DNA of 10,663 bases from Bacteroidaceae bacterium (GTDB lineage: Bacteria > Bacteroidota > Bacteroidia > Bacteroidales > Bacteroidaceae): contig JABUUA010000053.1 in NCBI GenBank assembly GCA_021443405.1, positions 1 to 10,663 of the forward strand. The letters run 5' to 3'. This document shows positions 1 to 7,465 of this stretch, one piece after another. The position numbers and the translations under genes are program-made. Under the pieces are notes generated by a model. That model ran no database searches. It saw only the letters and a program-made list of their open reading frames with translations, and had not been told where the DNA came from. Positions within the stretch are counted from its first letter, which is position 1. Each line of letters starts with the position of its first letter.

Positions 1-6
1 ATCATC

Positions 7-43
7 TCTAGACCCTATCGTGCCAAGGGCACTCCAGGGTGAC
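7..43. repeat. Nested intergenic palindrome, REP-like
   Basis: The sequence folds as a two-tier hairpin. The outer stem is ACCCT (12-16) with AGGGT (36-40). A symmetric 3x3 internal loop follows, then an inner stem GTGCC (20-24) with GGCAC (28-32) closing a 3-base loop. On the minus strand it begins GTCACCCT and ends TCTAGA, which recalls the interspersed GTCATCCT...ATCTAG-type palindromes found between genes in many bacterial genomes. It lies downstream of the channel gene, but no T-run follows on either strand, so it is not a canonical intrinsic terminator. Its copy number cannot be judged from one window. Confidence 0.5.
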
Positions 44-148
44 AGCAGGTTGGGACGTCTGGTTGGTCTCCGTGAATAAAAAATCTGCCACGGACTTTTA
101 CATTTGAGCCAGATAATCCAAACAAAGGCTTTTGCAGATAATTCCCTT

Positions 149-1345
149 TTAATCCGCCTTCGGGTAACCTGCGTACTGGAAAACGCTTAGGCCGAATTCC
201 GGCAGCACCGCGATAAGGTGGTCGAAGATATCAGACTGGATGGTCTCGTAAGCCACCCACTGGATCACATTGGTGAACGCATAGATTTCAAGGGGCAATC
301 CCTGGGGAGTAGGCGCCAACTGCCGGGTCATCAAGGTCATGTTCTGGGCGATTTTTCCGCAGGAGCGCAAATAGACATTGCAATAGGCGCGAAACGTCCC
401 GATGTTCGTCATGTGGCGGTTGTTCACCAGGGTCATTTCATTTTTTCCAAAATCGCCCTGCGACTCCCGCTCTTCCGCCAGTTCCTTTTTCATTTTTTCC
501 ATGTAAGGTCCCAGAATGTTAATTCTGGAAAGTCGCTCGATTTCTTCTTCCGTCAAGAAACGGATGCTGTGCTGGTCCAGGAAGATGGAACGCTTGATGC
601 GACGCCCGCCGGATTCCTCCATGCCCCGCCAGTTCTTGAAGGAATTGGTAATCAGCTCATAGGCGGGAATCACAGCGATAGTGTGGTCCCAGTTACGGAC
701 CTTCACCGAGGTCAGGGTGATGTCTATGACCGTACCGTTGGCGTCGTGGCGGGGAATTTCAATCCAGTCCCCCTTCCGCAGCAAATCGGAAATGTTAATC
801 TGGATTCCCGAAACAACACCCAGAATGGAATCCCTGAAAACCAGCATGAGGACAGTGGCCGCGGCCCCCAAGGCGGACAAAATGAACACCGGGCTTTTGC
901 CGGAAATCTGGGATACGATGACGATGGAGCAACAGCAGAAAATTACGAGCTTTATGGCCTGGAAAATTCCGTGAAGAGGCCTGTTCTTATTTTTCTTGCT
1001 CTTGTCGTTCAGCGCTTCCACCACGTCAAAGAAAGCGCATCCCACGGCAAAACCCACCAGGGCAAACCACACGTTGGAAATTCGGGTACAGACATCCAGA
1101 TGCCAGGAGTCTGCCTTCAACAGCTGCTCCGAGCCGATGCCAAAAATTACAGCAGGTACAATTTGCAGGAACCGGGAAATAAAATTCTTTTCCACCAGAA
1201 GGTCATCGAACTTGTTGGGGGTCTTTTCTGCAATTTTTTTTGCAATGGGATTCACCACGAAACAGCAGAAAAGCGAAACCACCAGGACGACAGCAAGTAA
1301 AACGGCAAAATTGAAATTCATATCCACAAAATAGTAAAACGCCAT
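149..1345 (-). CDS. MscS-family mechanosensitive channel, YbdG-like
   Basis: This encodes a 398-residue inner-membrane small-conductance mechanosensitive channel, expected to open under membrane tension during osmotic downshock. About five hydrophobic segments are visible near residues 11-33, 55-76, 92-112, 127-147 and 151-183. The last is the pore-lining helix, rich in Gly and Ala (SALGAAATVLMLVFRDSILG). It leads into the beta domain, with KGDWIEIP at 191-198, GTVIDI at 204-209 and VKVRNWD at 214-220. The stretch SFKNWRGMEESGGRRIKR (235-252) and the C-terminal QGLPLEIYAFT and DIFDHLIAVLPEFGL motifs match the E. coli YbdG subfamily as I recall it, and the length is close to YbdG (about 415). 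The start at 1345 is preferred over Met9 because AGGTG sits 7 bases upstream (minus strand of 1353-1357). Cys pairs or triplets in helices 1 and 4 (27-28, 137-139) are unusual. The gene is divergent from the next ORF and has no functional link to the SusCD operon. Confidence 0.9.
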   Translation of the reverse strand: MAFYYFVDMNFNFAVLLAVVLVVSLFCCFVVNPIAKKIAEKTPNKFDDLLVEKNFISRFLQIVPAVIFGIGSEQLLKADSWHLDVCTRISNVWFALVGFAVGCAFFDVVEALNDKSKKNKNRPLHGIFQAIKLVIFCCCSIVIVSQISGKSPVFILSALGAAATVLMLVFRDSILGVVSGIQINISDLLRKGDWIEIPRHDANGTVIDITLTSVKVRNWDHTIAVIPAYELITNSFKNWRGMEESGGRRIKRSIFLDQHSIRFLTEEEIERLSRINILGPYMEKMKKELAEERESQGDFGKNEMTLVNNRHMTNIGTFRAYCNVYLRSCGKIAQNMTLMTRQLAPTPQGLPLEIYAFTNVIQWVAYETIQSDIFDHLIAVLPEFGLSVFQYAGYPKAD

Positions 1346-1379
1346 AGCCCCACACCTGGAGAATTGCTATTTTTAGGCC
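1346..1379. promoter_or_regulatory. Short divergent intergenic spacer
   Basis: Only 34 bases separate the start codons of the channel gene and the GTPase fragment. On the minus strand AGGTG (1353-1357) is a plausible ribosome-binding site for the channel gene. On the plus strand TATTTT (1369-1374) could be a -10 element, but it lies 5 bases before the ATG, which would imply a leaderless or nearly leaderless transcript. No convincing -35 box is visible for either direction. Promoters for one gene may lie inside the other. Confidence 0.25.
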
Positions 1380-2258
1380 ATGAAAAAATCAGTTCCTATC
1401 ACAGTGCTCACCGGTTACCTCGGAGCCGGTAAAACGACTCTTCTCAACTACGTTCTCAACAACCAGGAAGGCTTCCACGTCGCAGTCATCGTCAACGACA
1501 TCGGCGAAGTCAACATCGACCAGACCCTCATCGAAAAGGGCGGAAACATCACCAAGGCCGACGACGGACTGAAGCACGTCTCGCAAGACTGGGCCATCAC
1601 CCCGCTCAACAATTACCACTACACCATCTATGTGCCCGGCAACGACGCTGTGCAGCCGCTGCTAGACAGTCACCAGATTCCCTCGAGCGACGACATCGAC
1701 CTCATCAACGACTGCCTCAACGGAGCCAACCTCAACGACTCCGTGGCCGAGGAACGCTTCGGCGGACTGACCGAGGAGGAATATCTCGTGGCACAGGCCG
1801 CACAGATGCAGCTCGTCATCACCAACTTTGTCACCTATCACATCCAGGACAACTCCGTGTTCCTGCGCGGCGATAGTCACAACCACGACGCCTTCGAGAG
1901 CGCCTGCCTCGACACGATGACCAACCGCTTCTACAAGCTCTACGTCGATTACGCTCCCGGCGGTTCACTGCAGGTGACGGACAACATGGGCAACAAGCGA
2001 GTGGTGGATGAGCATTGCAACAACATCATGACGCGCCAATACTATTTCGACGGCAGTAACATGGTGGGAACAACCGTCAACGACATCTATTCATCGTCTT
2101 ACGCCGTGGTTCACAAAATCAACGCCGTGCTTGTCCCCAACAGCGACCCTTACTACAAAAAGGAAGACTGGGACAAGGTGCAGGCCATCTTGGAGGCCCA
2201 CAAGGACGAGTTCCGGCCCACGACAAATACTTCTAATCCCATCAAGCGCAAGAAGTGA
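1380..2258 (+). CDS. Hybrid ORF: COG0523 GTPase N-terminus joined to FAS1 C-terminus
   Basis: The 292-residue reading frame is made of two unrelated parts. Residues 1-64 are the start of a COG0523/CobW-family (G3E) metal-chaperone GTPase: the Walker A loop GYLGAGKTT (12-20), then VNDIGEVNID (38-47) and LIEKGGNITKADDGL (50-64). In this family the next motif should be the metal-binding CxCC, but it and all later GTPase motifs are absent. From about residue 65 the sequence is the C-terminal half of a Bacteroidota fasciclin (FAS1) lipoprotein. YHYTIYVPGNDAV (79-91) is the FAS1 H1 box, VITNFVTYHIQDNSVF lies in the middle, and VVHKINAVLVP (near 243-253) is the H2 box. The FAS1 half has no signal peptide or lipobox here, so the hybrid would be a cytosolic protein with neither activity. 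The FAS1 part overlaps the SusC start (TGATG) and is surely the tail of the real first gene of the SusCD operon. The join is in frame, which hides it from ORF callers. I read this as an artefact or rearrangement, not a functional fusion. Confidence 0.75.
   Translation: MKKSVPITVLTGYLGAGKTTLLNYVLNNQEGFHVAVIVNDIGEVNIDQTLIEKGGNITKADDGLKHVSQDWAITPLNNYHYTIYVPGNDAVQPLLDSHQIPSSDDIDLINDCLNGANLNDSVAEERFGGLTEEEYLVAQAAQMQLVITNFVTYHIQDNSVFLRGDSHNHDAFESACLDTMTNRFYKLYVDYAPGGSLQVTDNMGNKRVVDEHCNNIMTRQYYFDGSNMVGTTVNDIYSSSYAVVHKINAVLVPNSDPYYKKEDWDKVQAILEAHKDEFRPTTNTSNPIKRKK
1557..1577. other. Probable chimeric junction between two genomes
   Basis: Homology to the COG0523 GTPase family stops after the codons for ADDGL (1557-1571), and FAS1-protein homology starts with KHVSQDW (from 1572). 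The exact breakpoint cannot be set, because a few bases may be shared by both parents. No insertion sequence, target duplication, inverted repeat or integrase gene is visible on either side, which argues against transposition. Codon choice is C-ending on both sides of the join and does not help to place it. The change is seen at the level of protein families, gene context and ribosome-binding-site style. Confidence 0.65.
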
Positions 2259-5200
2259 TGAAAACATTGTATAAATATATAGTAGTAGCGATTGCGCTGC
2301 TCAGCTCGGGCATCGCAAATGCACAAATCACACGCGTCAGCGGAACTATCAGCGACGAGTTCGGTGAGATTCCCGGCGTGATGATTAAGGAGGTCGATGG
2401 CACAAACCGTACGGTGAACGCTACGACCACCGACGGAAATGGTAACTTCACCATGAACCTGAAGGACGGAAAGAAGAACAAACTCGTGATTTCTTGCGTC
2501 GGCATGAAGACCCAGACCATCGCGCCCATCACCAAGGCCGTTTACAAGCTGACCATGGCGGCCGACGTGAAGACCATGAAGCAGGTGGACGTAGTGGGTA
2601 AGAAGATGACCACCACCACCGGTCTCTCCATCCCCGAACGCGAGGTCAGCTATGCCGCCCAGACCTTGGACGCCAAGGAATTCGAAGGACTCGCCATCAC
2701 CTCGATCGACGAAGCTCTGCAAGGACGTATCGCCGGTCTCGACATCGTGGCCAACTCCGGCGACCTCGGCGCAGGAACCCAGATGCGACTCCGCGGTGCC
2801 TCGACCGTCTCGACGCTGACCACCAACGAACCGCTCATCGTGGTGAACGGCAACATCAACTCCGACGTTGACCTTACCGACTTCGATATCGCCACCGCCA
2901 CGGAGGAGAAGTTCGCCGAACTGCTGAAGGTCAACACCGACGATATTCTGCGCATCGAAGTGCTGAAAGATATGTCGGCAGCCGCCAAGTGGGGAACCCG
3001 CGCCGCGAACGGCGTCATCGAAATCACCACCAAGCGCGGTACGCGCGGTCCCGCCCGCATCAGTTACACGGGCAAACTGACCGCCACCTATCAGCCCGAA
3101 GGACTCAAGATGCTGAACGGCGACCAATACACCATGATGCTGAAGGAGGCTTTCTTCAATCCCAAGCTCGACCCGACAGCCGCCGACATCCCCGAACTGA
3201 ACTACGACTACGAAGGTTTCTCCGAAGCCTATATGTATGACAACAACACCGACTGGCCCTCGCTCATCAAGCAGGTCGGTCTGCGTCAGAACCACTACTT
3301 GTCGGTGACGGGTGGTGACTCCAAGACCTTGTTCCGCATCGGCGCCGGTTACGACCACGAGACAGGAACCGTGATTCGCCAGAAGCTCAACCGCTTCTCT
3401 ACGCGTATGGCCCTGGACTACTTCGTGAGCGACCGCATCAAGATTATCTCTGACTTCTCGCTGACCTACACCGACAACGACCGCAGCTCGGGTCTCGTGG
3501 GCCAGTGTTACCGCATGATGCCCAACCTCTCGCCCTATTACGAGTATGAGAACGGCGTTCCGAGCAACGATTTCTATTTCATGCGTCAGGACGCTGGCCG
3601 CGGAACCACGAAGTTGAACGACCAGAAAAACCTCGTGAACCCCGTCGCTTATGCTTATCTGCATAAATTCCGTCAGCGCAGCGTTGACCTTCAGCCTCGT
3701 CTGGCCATCGAGTACAAACTGCTCGGTCTCGACGATTCGAAACATCAGCTGCGCTACTATGGCGAAGTCTTCATCAACGCCAGCAACGGCTATAGCGACG
3801 AAGACACGCCCCGCGAACTGAGCACAGCCTTGTTCCTCGACACCCATTCTGCCAGCAGTTCGGCATCCAAGAGCCTCTCGTTCACCACTAAGCACGAGTT
3901 GCACTATGCGCCCAAGTTCAAGAACTCCGACAACTTCATGACCATGATGGGTCGCTTCGAACTCAACTCAGGAAGTTCCAACAGCCTTGGAACCAACGCC
4001 AACCGTCTTCCCTCCGGAGTTACTTCGCCTTCAGCCGGCGGTCTGATTACCGGCATGAGCTCAGGCTACGGCCAGTGGAAAGGTATGAACATGGTTTACA
4101 TCGGTCACTACTCATTCAAGCAGCGCTATGTCATCGGCGGTACAGTCCGCTTCGACGGAACCACCAAGTTCGGTCCCAGCAAACGTTGGTCGGGCAGTTA
4201 CGCGCTGAATGCTAAGTGGATTCTTATCGACGAACCTTGGATGCAAGCCGTTCGCGAGAAGGCGAAAATCACCATGCTCGCCATTCGTCCCGCATGGGGT
4301 TATGCCGGTAACGCCCCCAGCAGCGATTATCTTTACATGAACAAATATGCGACCGGCATGACCTACCTCGACCAAGTAAGTATGAATGCCAGCGGCTTGA
4401 AGCTCGTGAACATGGGCCCCGAGCACATTTCTTCATACAACCTCGGTGTTGACTACGGTATGTGGGACGGCCGACTCAATATGGCGCTGGAACTGTATTC
4501 GCGCACAACCACCGACATGTTGATGGGCGGCGCCGGAATTCCTTCTTCCAATGGCTATTCTTCGCTGGCCGTCAAGAACATCGGCAGCATGCGCAACTAT
4601 GGTTGGGAGTTCAACATCAACACCAACAATCTTATCAAGAAGGGCAAGTTCGGTATGGACGTTTATGTCAACTTCGCCAACAACGGCAACGTCATTACCT
4701 CGATGGACCCCACGATTCTCGAGGGTTTGAACTCCGACCCCGACATCATGGGCAACGCACAAACCTTGCAGCGTGTGCAGATTGATAATCCCTTTGGCTC
4801 TATCTACGGTTTCCGCTGGAAGGGTGTTTATCAGTACAACTACAACACCGCCGTGCGTATGGCCAAGACCGAAGAGGGTAGGGCGCAGTTGCAACAGAAC
4901 ATCGACAACGGCATGACCTATCCCATCGCTCTCAATGCCGACGGTCAGGTCATCTACAACGAAAAGGGCGAACCCCTGCAGATGCAGTATTATTATAAGG
5001 AAGGCGCCAGCGAGAGTAAGTTCAACGGCGGTGACGTCATCTACGAAGACGTGAACCACGACGGACAAATCAACAATCTCGATATTATGTATCTGGGTAA
5101 CTCGCTGCCCAAGCTGACCGGTGGTTTCGGTATCACGCTTCGTTATGGTCACTGGCGACTGAGCTCTCAGTTCAACTATCGCGTGAACATCGACGTATTC

Positions 5201-5605
5201 AACGCCAGTCGTCTCGACATGGAGCGCATGGACAACACCTACAACCAAAGCCAGGCTGTGAACTATCGCTGGCGTAAGGAGGGTGACTTGACGACCATTC
5301 CTCGTGCTTTGAACGGTTCGGAAGGCCGCAGTTTCAATGCCTTGCTGAGCGACCGCTACATTGAAGATGCAAGTTTTCTGCGTCTCAACTATCTGCAGTT
5401 GAGTTACACCTTCGACAGCAAACTGGTGAAGAAGTGGCACATGAATGCTCTCCGCCTCAATGCTTCTGCCAACAATCTCTTCTGCCTTACCAAGTTCACG
5501 GGTCTCGACCCCGAAGTAGGTTACGGAGGTTACGGCGTGGCAACGAGCAGCGGTCAGACGCCCCGTAGTAAGCAGTGGACCTTCAGTGCAACCATTGAGT
5601 TCTAA
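2258..5605 (+). CDS. susC: SusC/RagA-family TonB-linked outer membrane transporter
   Basis: This 1115-residue outer-membrane transporter imports large nutrients using TonB energy and pairs with SusD. The signal peptide spans residues 1-22 (cleavage after ANA). A CarboxypepD_reg-like domain follows at about 26-95 (VSGTISDEFGE...GNFTMNLKDG). A TonB-box-like QVDVVG lies at 109-114 and the plug domain at about 125-262. The plug carries the family signatures SIDEALQGRIAGLDIV (149-164), LRGASTVS, EVLKDMSAAAKWGTRAANG (234-252) and TTKRG (257-261). The rest is the beta-barrel, ending in WTFSATIEF with a terminal Phe as usual for barrel insertion. Residues 931-942 form an EF-hand-like loop, DVNHDGQINNLD. 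There is no STN domain, so no direct anti-sigma signalling is expected. I choose the ATG at 2258 over GTG at 2255, because it overlaps the upstream stop as TGATG and gives a clean signal peptide. Length is typical for SusC. The substrate is not identifiable from the sequence. Confidence 0.96.
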   Translation: MKTLYKYIVVAIALLSSGIANAQITRVSGTISDEFGEIPGVMIKEVDGTNRTVNATTTDGNGNFTMNLKDGKKNKLVISCVGMKTQTIAPITKAVYKLTMAADVKTMKQVDVVGKKMTTTTGLSIPEREVSYAAQTLDAKEFEGLAITSIDEALQGRIAGLDIVANSGDLGAGTQMRLRGASTVSTLTTNEPLIVVNGNINSDVDLTDFDIATATEEKFAELLKVNTDDILRIEVLKDMSAAAKWGTRAANGVIEITTKRGTRGPARISYTGKLTATYQPEGLKMLNGDQYTMMLKEAFFNPKLDPTAADIPELNYDYEGFSEAYMYDNNTDWPSLIKQVGLRQNHYLSVTGGDSKTLFRIGAGYDHETGTVIRQKLNRFSTRMALDYFVSDRIKIISDFSLTYTDNDRSSGLVGQCYRMMPNLSPYYEYENGVPSNDFYFMRQDAGRGTTKLNDQKNLVNPVAYAYLHKFRQRSVDLQPRLAIEYKLLGLDDSKHQLRYYGEVFINASNGYSDEDTPRELSTALFLDTHSASSSASKSLSFTTKHELHYAPKFKNSDNFMTMMGRFELNSGSSNSLGTNANRLPSGVTSPSAGGLITGMSSGYGQWKGMNMVYIGHYSFKQRYVIGGTVRFDGTTKFGPSKRWSGSYALNAKWILIDEPWMQAVREKAKITMLAIRPAWGYAGNAPSSDYLYMNKYATGMTYLDQVSMNASGLKLVNMGPEHISSYNLGVDYGMWDGRLNMALELYSRTTTDMLMGGAGIPSSNGYSSLAVKNIGSMRNYGWEFNINTNNLIKKGKFGMDVYVNFANNGNVITSMDPTILEGLNSDPDIMGNAQTLQRVQIDNPFGSIYGFRWKGVYQYNYNTAVRMAKTEEGRAQLQQNIDNGMTYPIALNADGQVIYNEKGEPLQMQYYYKEGASESKFNGGDVIYEDVNHDGQINNLDIMYLGNSLPKLTGGFGITLRYGHWRLSSQFNYRVNIDVFNASRLDMERMDNTYNQSQAVNYRWRKEGDLTTIPRALNGSEGRSFNALLSDRYIEDASFLRLNYLQLSYTFDSKLVKKWHMNALRLNASANNLFCLTKFTGLDPEVGYGGYGVATSSGQTPRSKQWTFSATIEF

Positions 5606-5626
5606 CATTAACGAGACATTTACGAT

Positions 5627-7459
5627 ATGAATAAAATAAATAAAATCCTGTCTCTTGTGCTTCTTGGAGCAAGCGCCCTGGGCCTTACCGGATGTGGCGA
5701 CTTCTTGTTCATCGAGCCCAAGACATTCGTCTCGGAAGACAACTTCTGGAATGAAAAAACGGATATCGACCAGATGGTCGCCGGTGTCTATGTTTCCATG
5801 CAGAGCGGCAGCTTCGTCGACCGCTGCATCATGTGGGGAGAGACGCGCAGCGACAATATTACGGAAGGACTCGATGCTTCGCGCAACACGACCATTTACC
5901 GCGTGCTGACCGAGAACCTTCTGCCCACAAACGCCTATACCGACTGGTCTCAGTTCTACTCGATTATCAATCAATGTAACATCATCATTGAGCGAGCTCC
6001 CGAGGTAAGTGAGAAAGACCCCGTCTATACGGAAAGTGACCTGAAGGCCACCCAGGCAGAAATGGCTTGCATTCGTGACTTGTGTTATTTCTACCTCATC
6101 CGTGCCTTTAAGGATGTTCCCTTCAGTTTCAAGGCTAAGCAGTCGGAGTTGGACGTGGAGTATTTCGCCCCCGCGAAAGGCGATTCCATTGTTCCCGTGC
6201 TGATTGCTGACTTGGAGGACCACGTCAATGACGCTCTGAAGGCTTATCCTAAAGATAACAGCCGCGACTACAATCCTGACTGCAACCGCATTACCCAGAA
6301 TGCCATCTATGCACTGCTGACGGATTTGTGCTTGTGGAACGGCGATTATGCTAAGGCTGTGGATTATGCCCAGCGCGTTATCGACGCCAAGATGCAGAAG
6401 TACATCGAGGATTATTCGAGCAATCTCAACCAAGGCAACGGAGGCGTCGCTTTGTTCCAGCATGCGCAGGACACCTACAGCAAGGGCTTCCCCCTGTATC
6501 CTTGTTTCTCGGGCAGCACGTTCGGCAATAACTTCGATGCCATTTTCGGAGAAAAGATGTGCAGTTTTGAGAGCATCTTTGAACTCAGTTTCCTGAACAA
6601 TGGCTCGAATGGCTCTAAGTATTTGGGCAACAGTAGCGTCTATAATCTCTATGGCAACCACATGGACATTAATGGTAGTAAAGGACAAGGCGTTTTGGCT
6701 GCTGACGAGAATATCGTCTATTATCCCGACGCCAATCAGAATGCCCTCTATACCACCAGCATGGATGTGCGTTACTTTACGGATATTTACAACCCGGGTG
6801 CAGAGAAGAAGGAATATACCTCGGGCTATTCCAACAAGTACACGGCCATCAGCAGTAGCGTGTATCTTACTGAAGGACGTTATCTCGCCTCGAATAGTTA
6901 TCACGAAGCGCCTGACCGCAACTGGATAATCTATCGTTTGACCGACGTCATGCTCATGCAGGCAGAAGCGCTCATCCAGTTGGGCGGCGAGACGATGAAC
7001 ATCGAAGTCACCCAGGACGATGGCACAAAGGTAAACAAGTATGACGATAATCTCGCTCGTGCTTTCTACCTGATTTGGGCCGTCAATCGCCGTAGCATCA
7101 TGGTGAATAACCTGTACTCTTCTTCCTATGAGCTGCGTATGCGCGACTATAGCACCAAGGACGCCTTGATGGAGTTGGTGATGACGGAGCGTCGTCGCGA
7201 GCTGATGTTCGAAGGCAAGCGCTGGTTCGACTTACTCCGTCGTTGCCGTGACAATGGCGGTGCGCCGGACTACATCAAGAGCAAGGTTCCCGCCAAGGGT
7301 AGCGGCAAGTCCACATCTACCGCACTCTTTGTGAACCCCGAATCACTCTATTGGCCCTACAATAAGCAAGAAGTTATCAATAATCCTTATCTTACCCAGA
7401 AGAGCTTCTACGGAAGTGGTGACGAGGATAAGGGCTATGAGTCAAGTATCAAAAAATAG
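5627..7459 (+). CDS. susD: SusD/RagB-family nutrient-binding outer membrane lipoprotein
   Basis: This 610-residue surface lipoprotein acts as the lid over the SusC pore and captures substrate. The lipobox is LTGC with the acylated Cys at residue 23, followed by GDFL. FWNEKTDIDQMVAGVY, just after residue 40, is the usual SusD N-terminal signature. Helical TPR-like segments include CIRDLCYFYLIRAFKDVPF (148-166) and LWNGDYAKAVDYAQRVID. The C-terminal SusD_RagB hallmarks are RLTDVMLMQAEAL (437-449) and ERRRELMFEGKRWFDLLR (521-538). It starts 21 bases after the SusC stop, without a Shine-Dalgarno sequence, as is normal in Bacteroidota. At 610 residues it is somewhat longer than the starch-type SusD (about 550), which is common in other SusD groups. 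The pairing with SusC is certain from order and spacing; the ligand is unknown. Confidence 0.96.
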   Translation: MNKINKILSLVLLGASALGLTGCGDFLFIEPKTFVSEDNFWNEKTDIDQMVAGVYVSMQSGSFVDRCIMWGETRSDNITEGLDASRNTTIYRVLTENLLPTNAYTDWSQFYSIINQCNIIIERAPEVSEKDPVYTESDLKATQAEMACIRDLCYFYLIRAFKDVPFSFKAKQSELDVEYFAPAKGDSIVPVLIADLEDHVNDALKAYPKDNSRDYNPDCNRITQNAIYALLTDLCLWNGDYAKAVDYAQRVIDAKMQKYIEDYSSNLNQGNGGVALFQHAQDTYSKGFPLYPCFSGSTFGNNFDAIFGEKMCSFESIFELSFLNNGSNGSKYLGNSSVYNLYGNHMDINGSKGQGVLAADENIVYYPDANQNALYTTSMDVRYFTDIYNPGAEKKEYTSGYSNKYTAISSSVYLTEGRYLASNSYHEAPDRNWIIYRLTDVMLMQAEALIQLGGETMNIEVTQDDGTKVNKYDDNLARAFYLIWAVNRRSIMVNNLYSSSYELRMRDYSTKDALMELVMTERRRELMFEGKRWFDLLRRCRDNGGAPDYIKSKVPAKGSGKSTSTALFVNPESLYWPYNKQEVINNPYLTQKSFYGSGDEDKGYESSIKK

Positions 7460-7465
7460 TAATTT

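Noticed and set aside
69..94. Possible terminator hairpin (TCCGTG/CACGGA) after the channel gene
   Set aside because: The stem is only 6 bp with a 14-base loop, and the T-run is in the loop rather than after the stem, so it does not fit an intrinsic terminator.
218..1300. Plus-strand open frame (360 codons) over the channel gene
   Set aside because: It is antisense to a clear YbdG-like protein with many conserved motifs, and its translation has no recognisable features.
1380..1571. Functional CobW-type metal chaperone
   Set aside because: Only the Walker A part is present. The CxCC metal motif, the later GTPase motifs and the C-terminal domain are all missing.
1500..1650. Insertion sequence or integrase-driven insertion at the junction
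   Set aside because: No inverted repeats, target-site duplication, tRNA end or recombinase gene is visible on either side of the join.
2153..3904. Long antisense open frame (583 codons) over SusC
   Set aside because: It lies wholly opposite the certain SusC gene and the end of the FAS1 remnant, has low-complexity Val/Gly/His-rich sequence with no family features, and is explained by C-ending codon bias on the coding strand.
4433..6904. Very long antisense open frame (823 codons) spanning the SusC-SusD boundary
   Set aside because: It crosses two well-supported genes, and its translation has no signal peptide, domain or motif. It is another mirror of codon bias.
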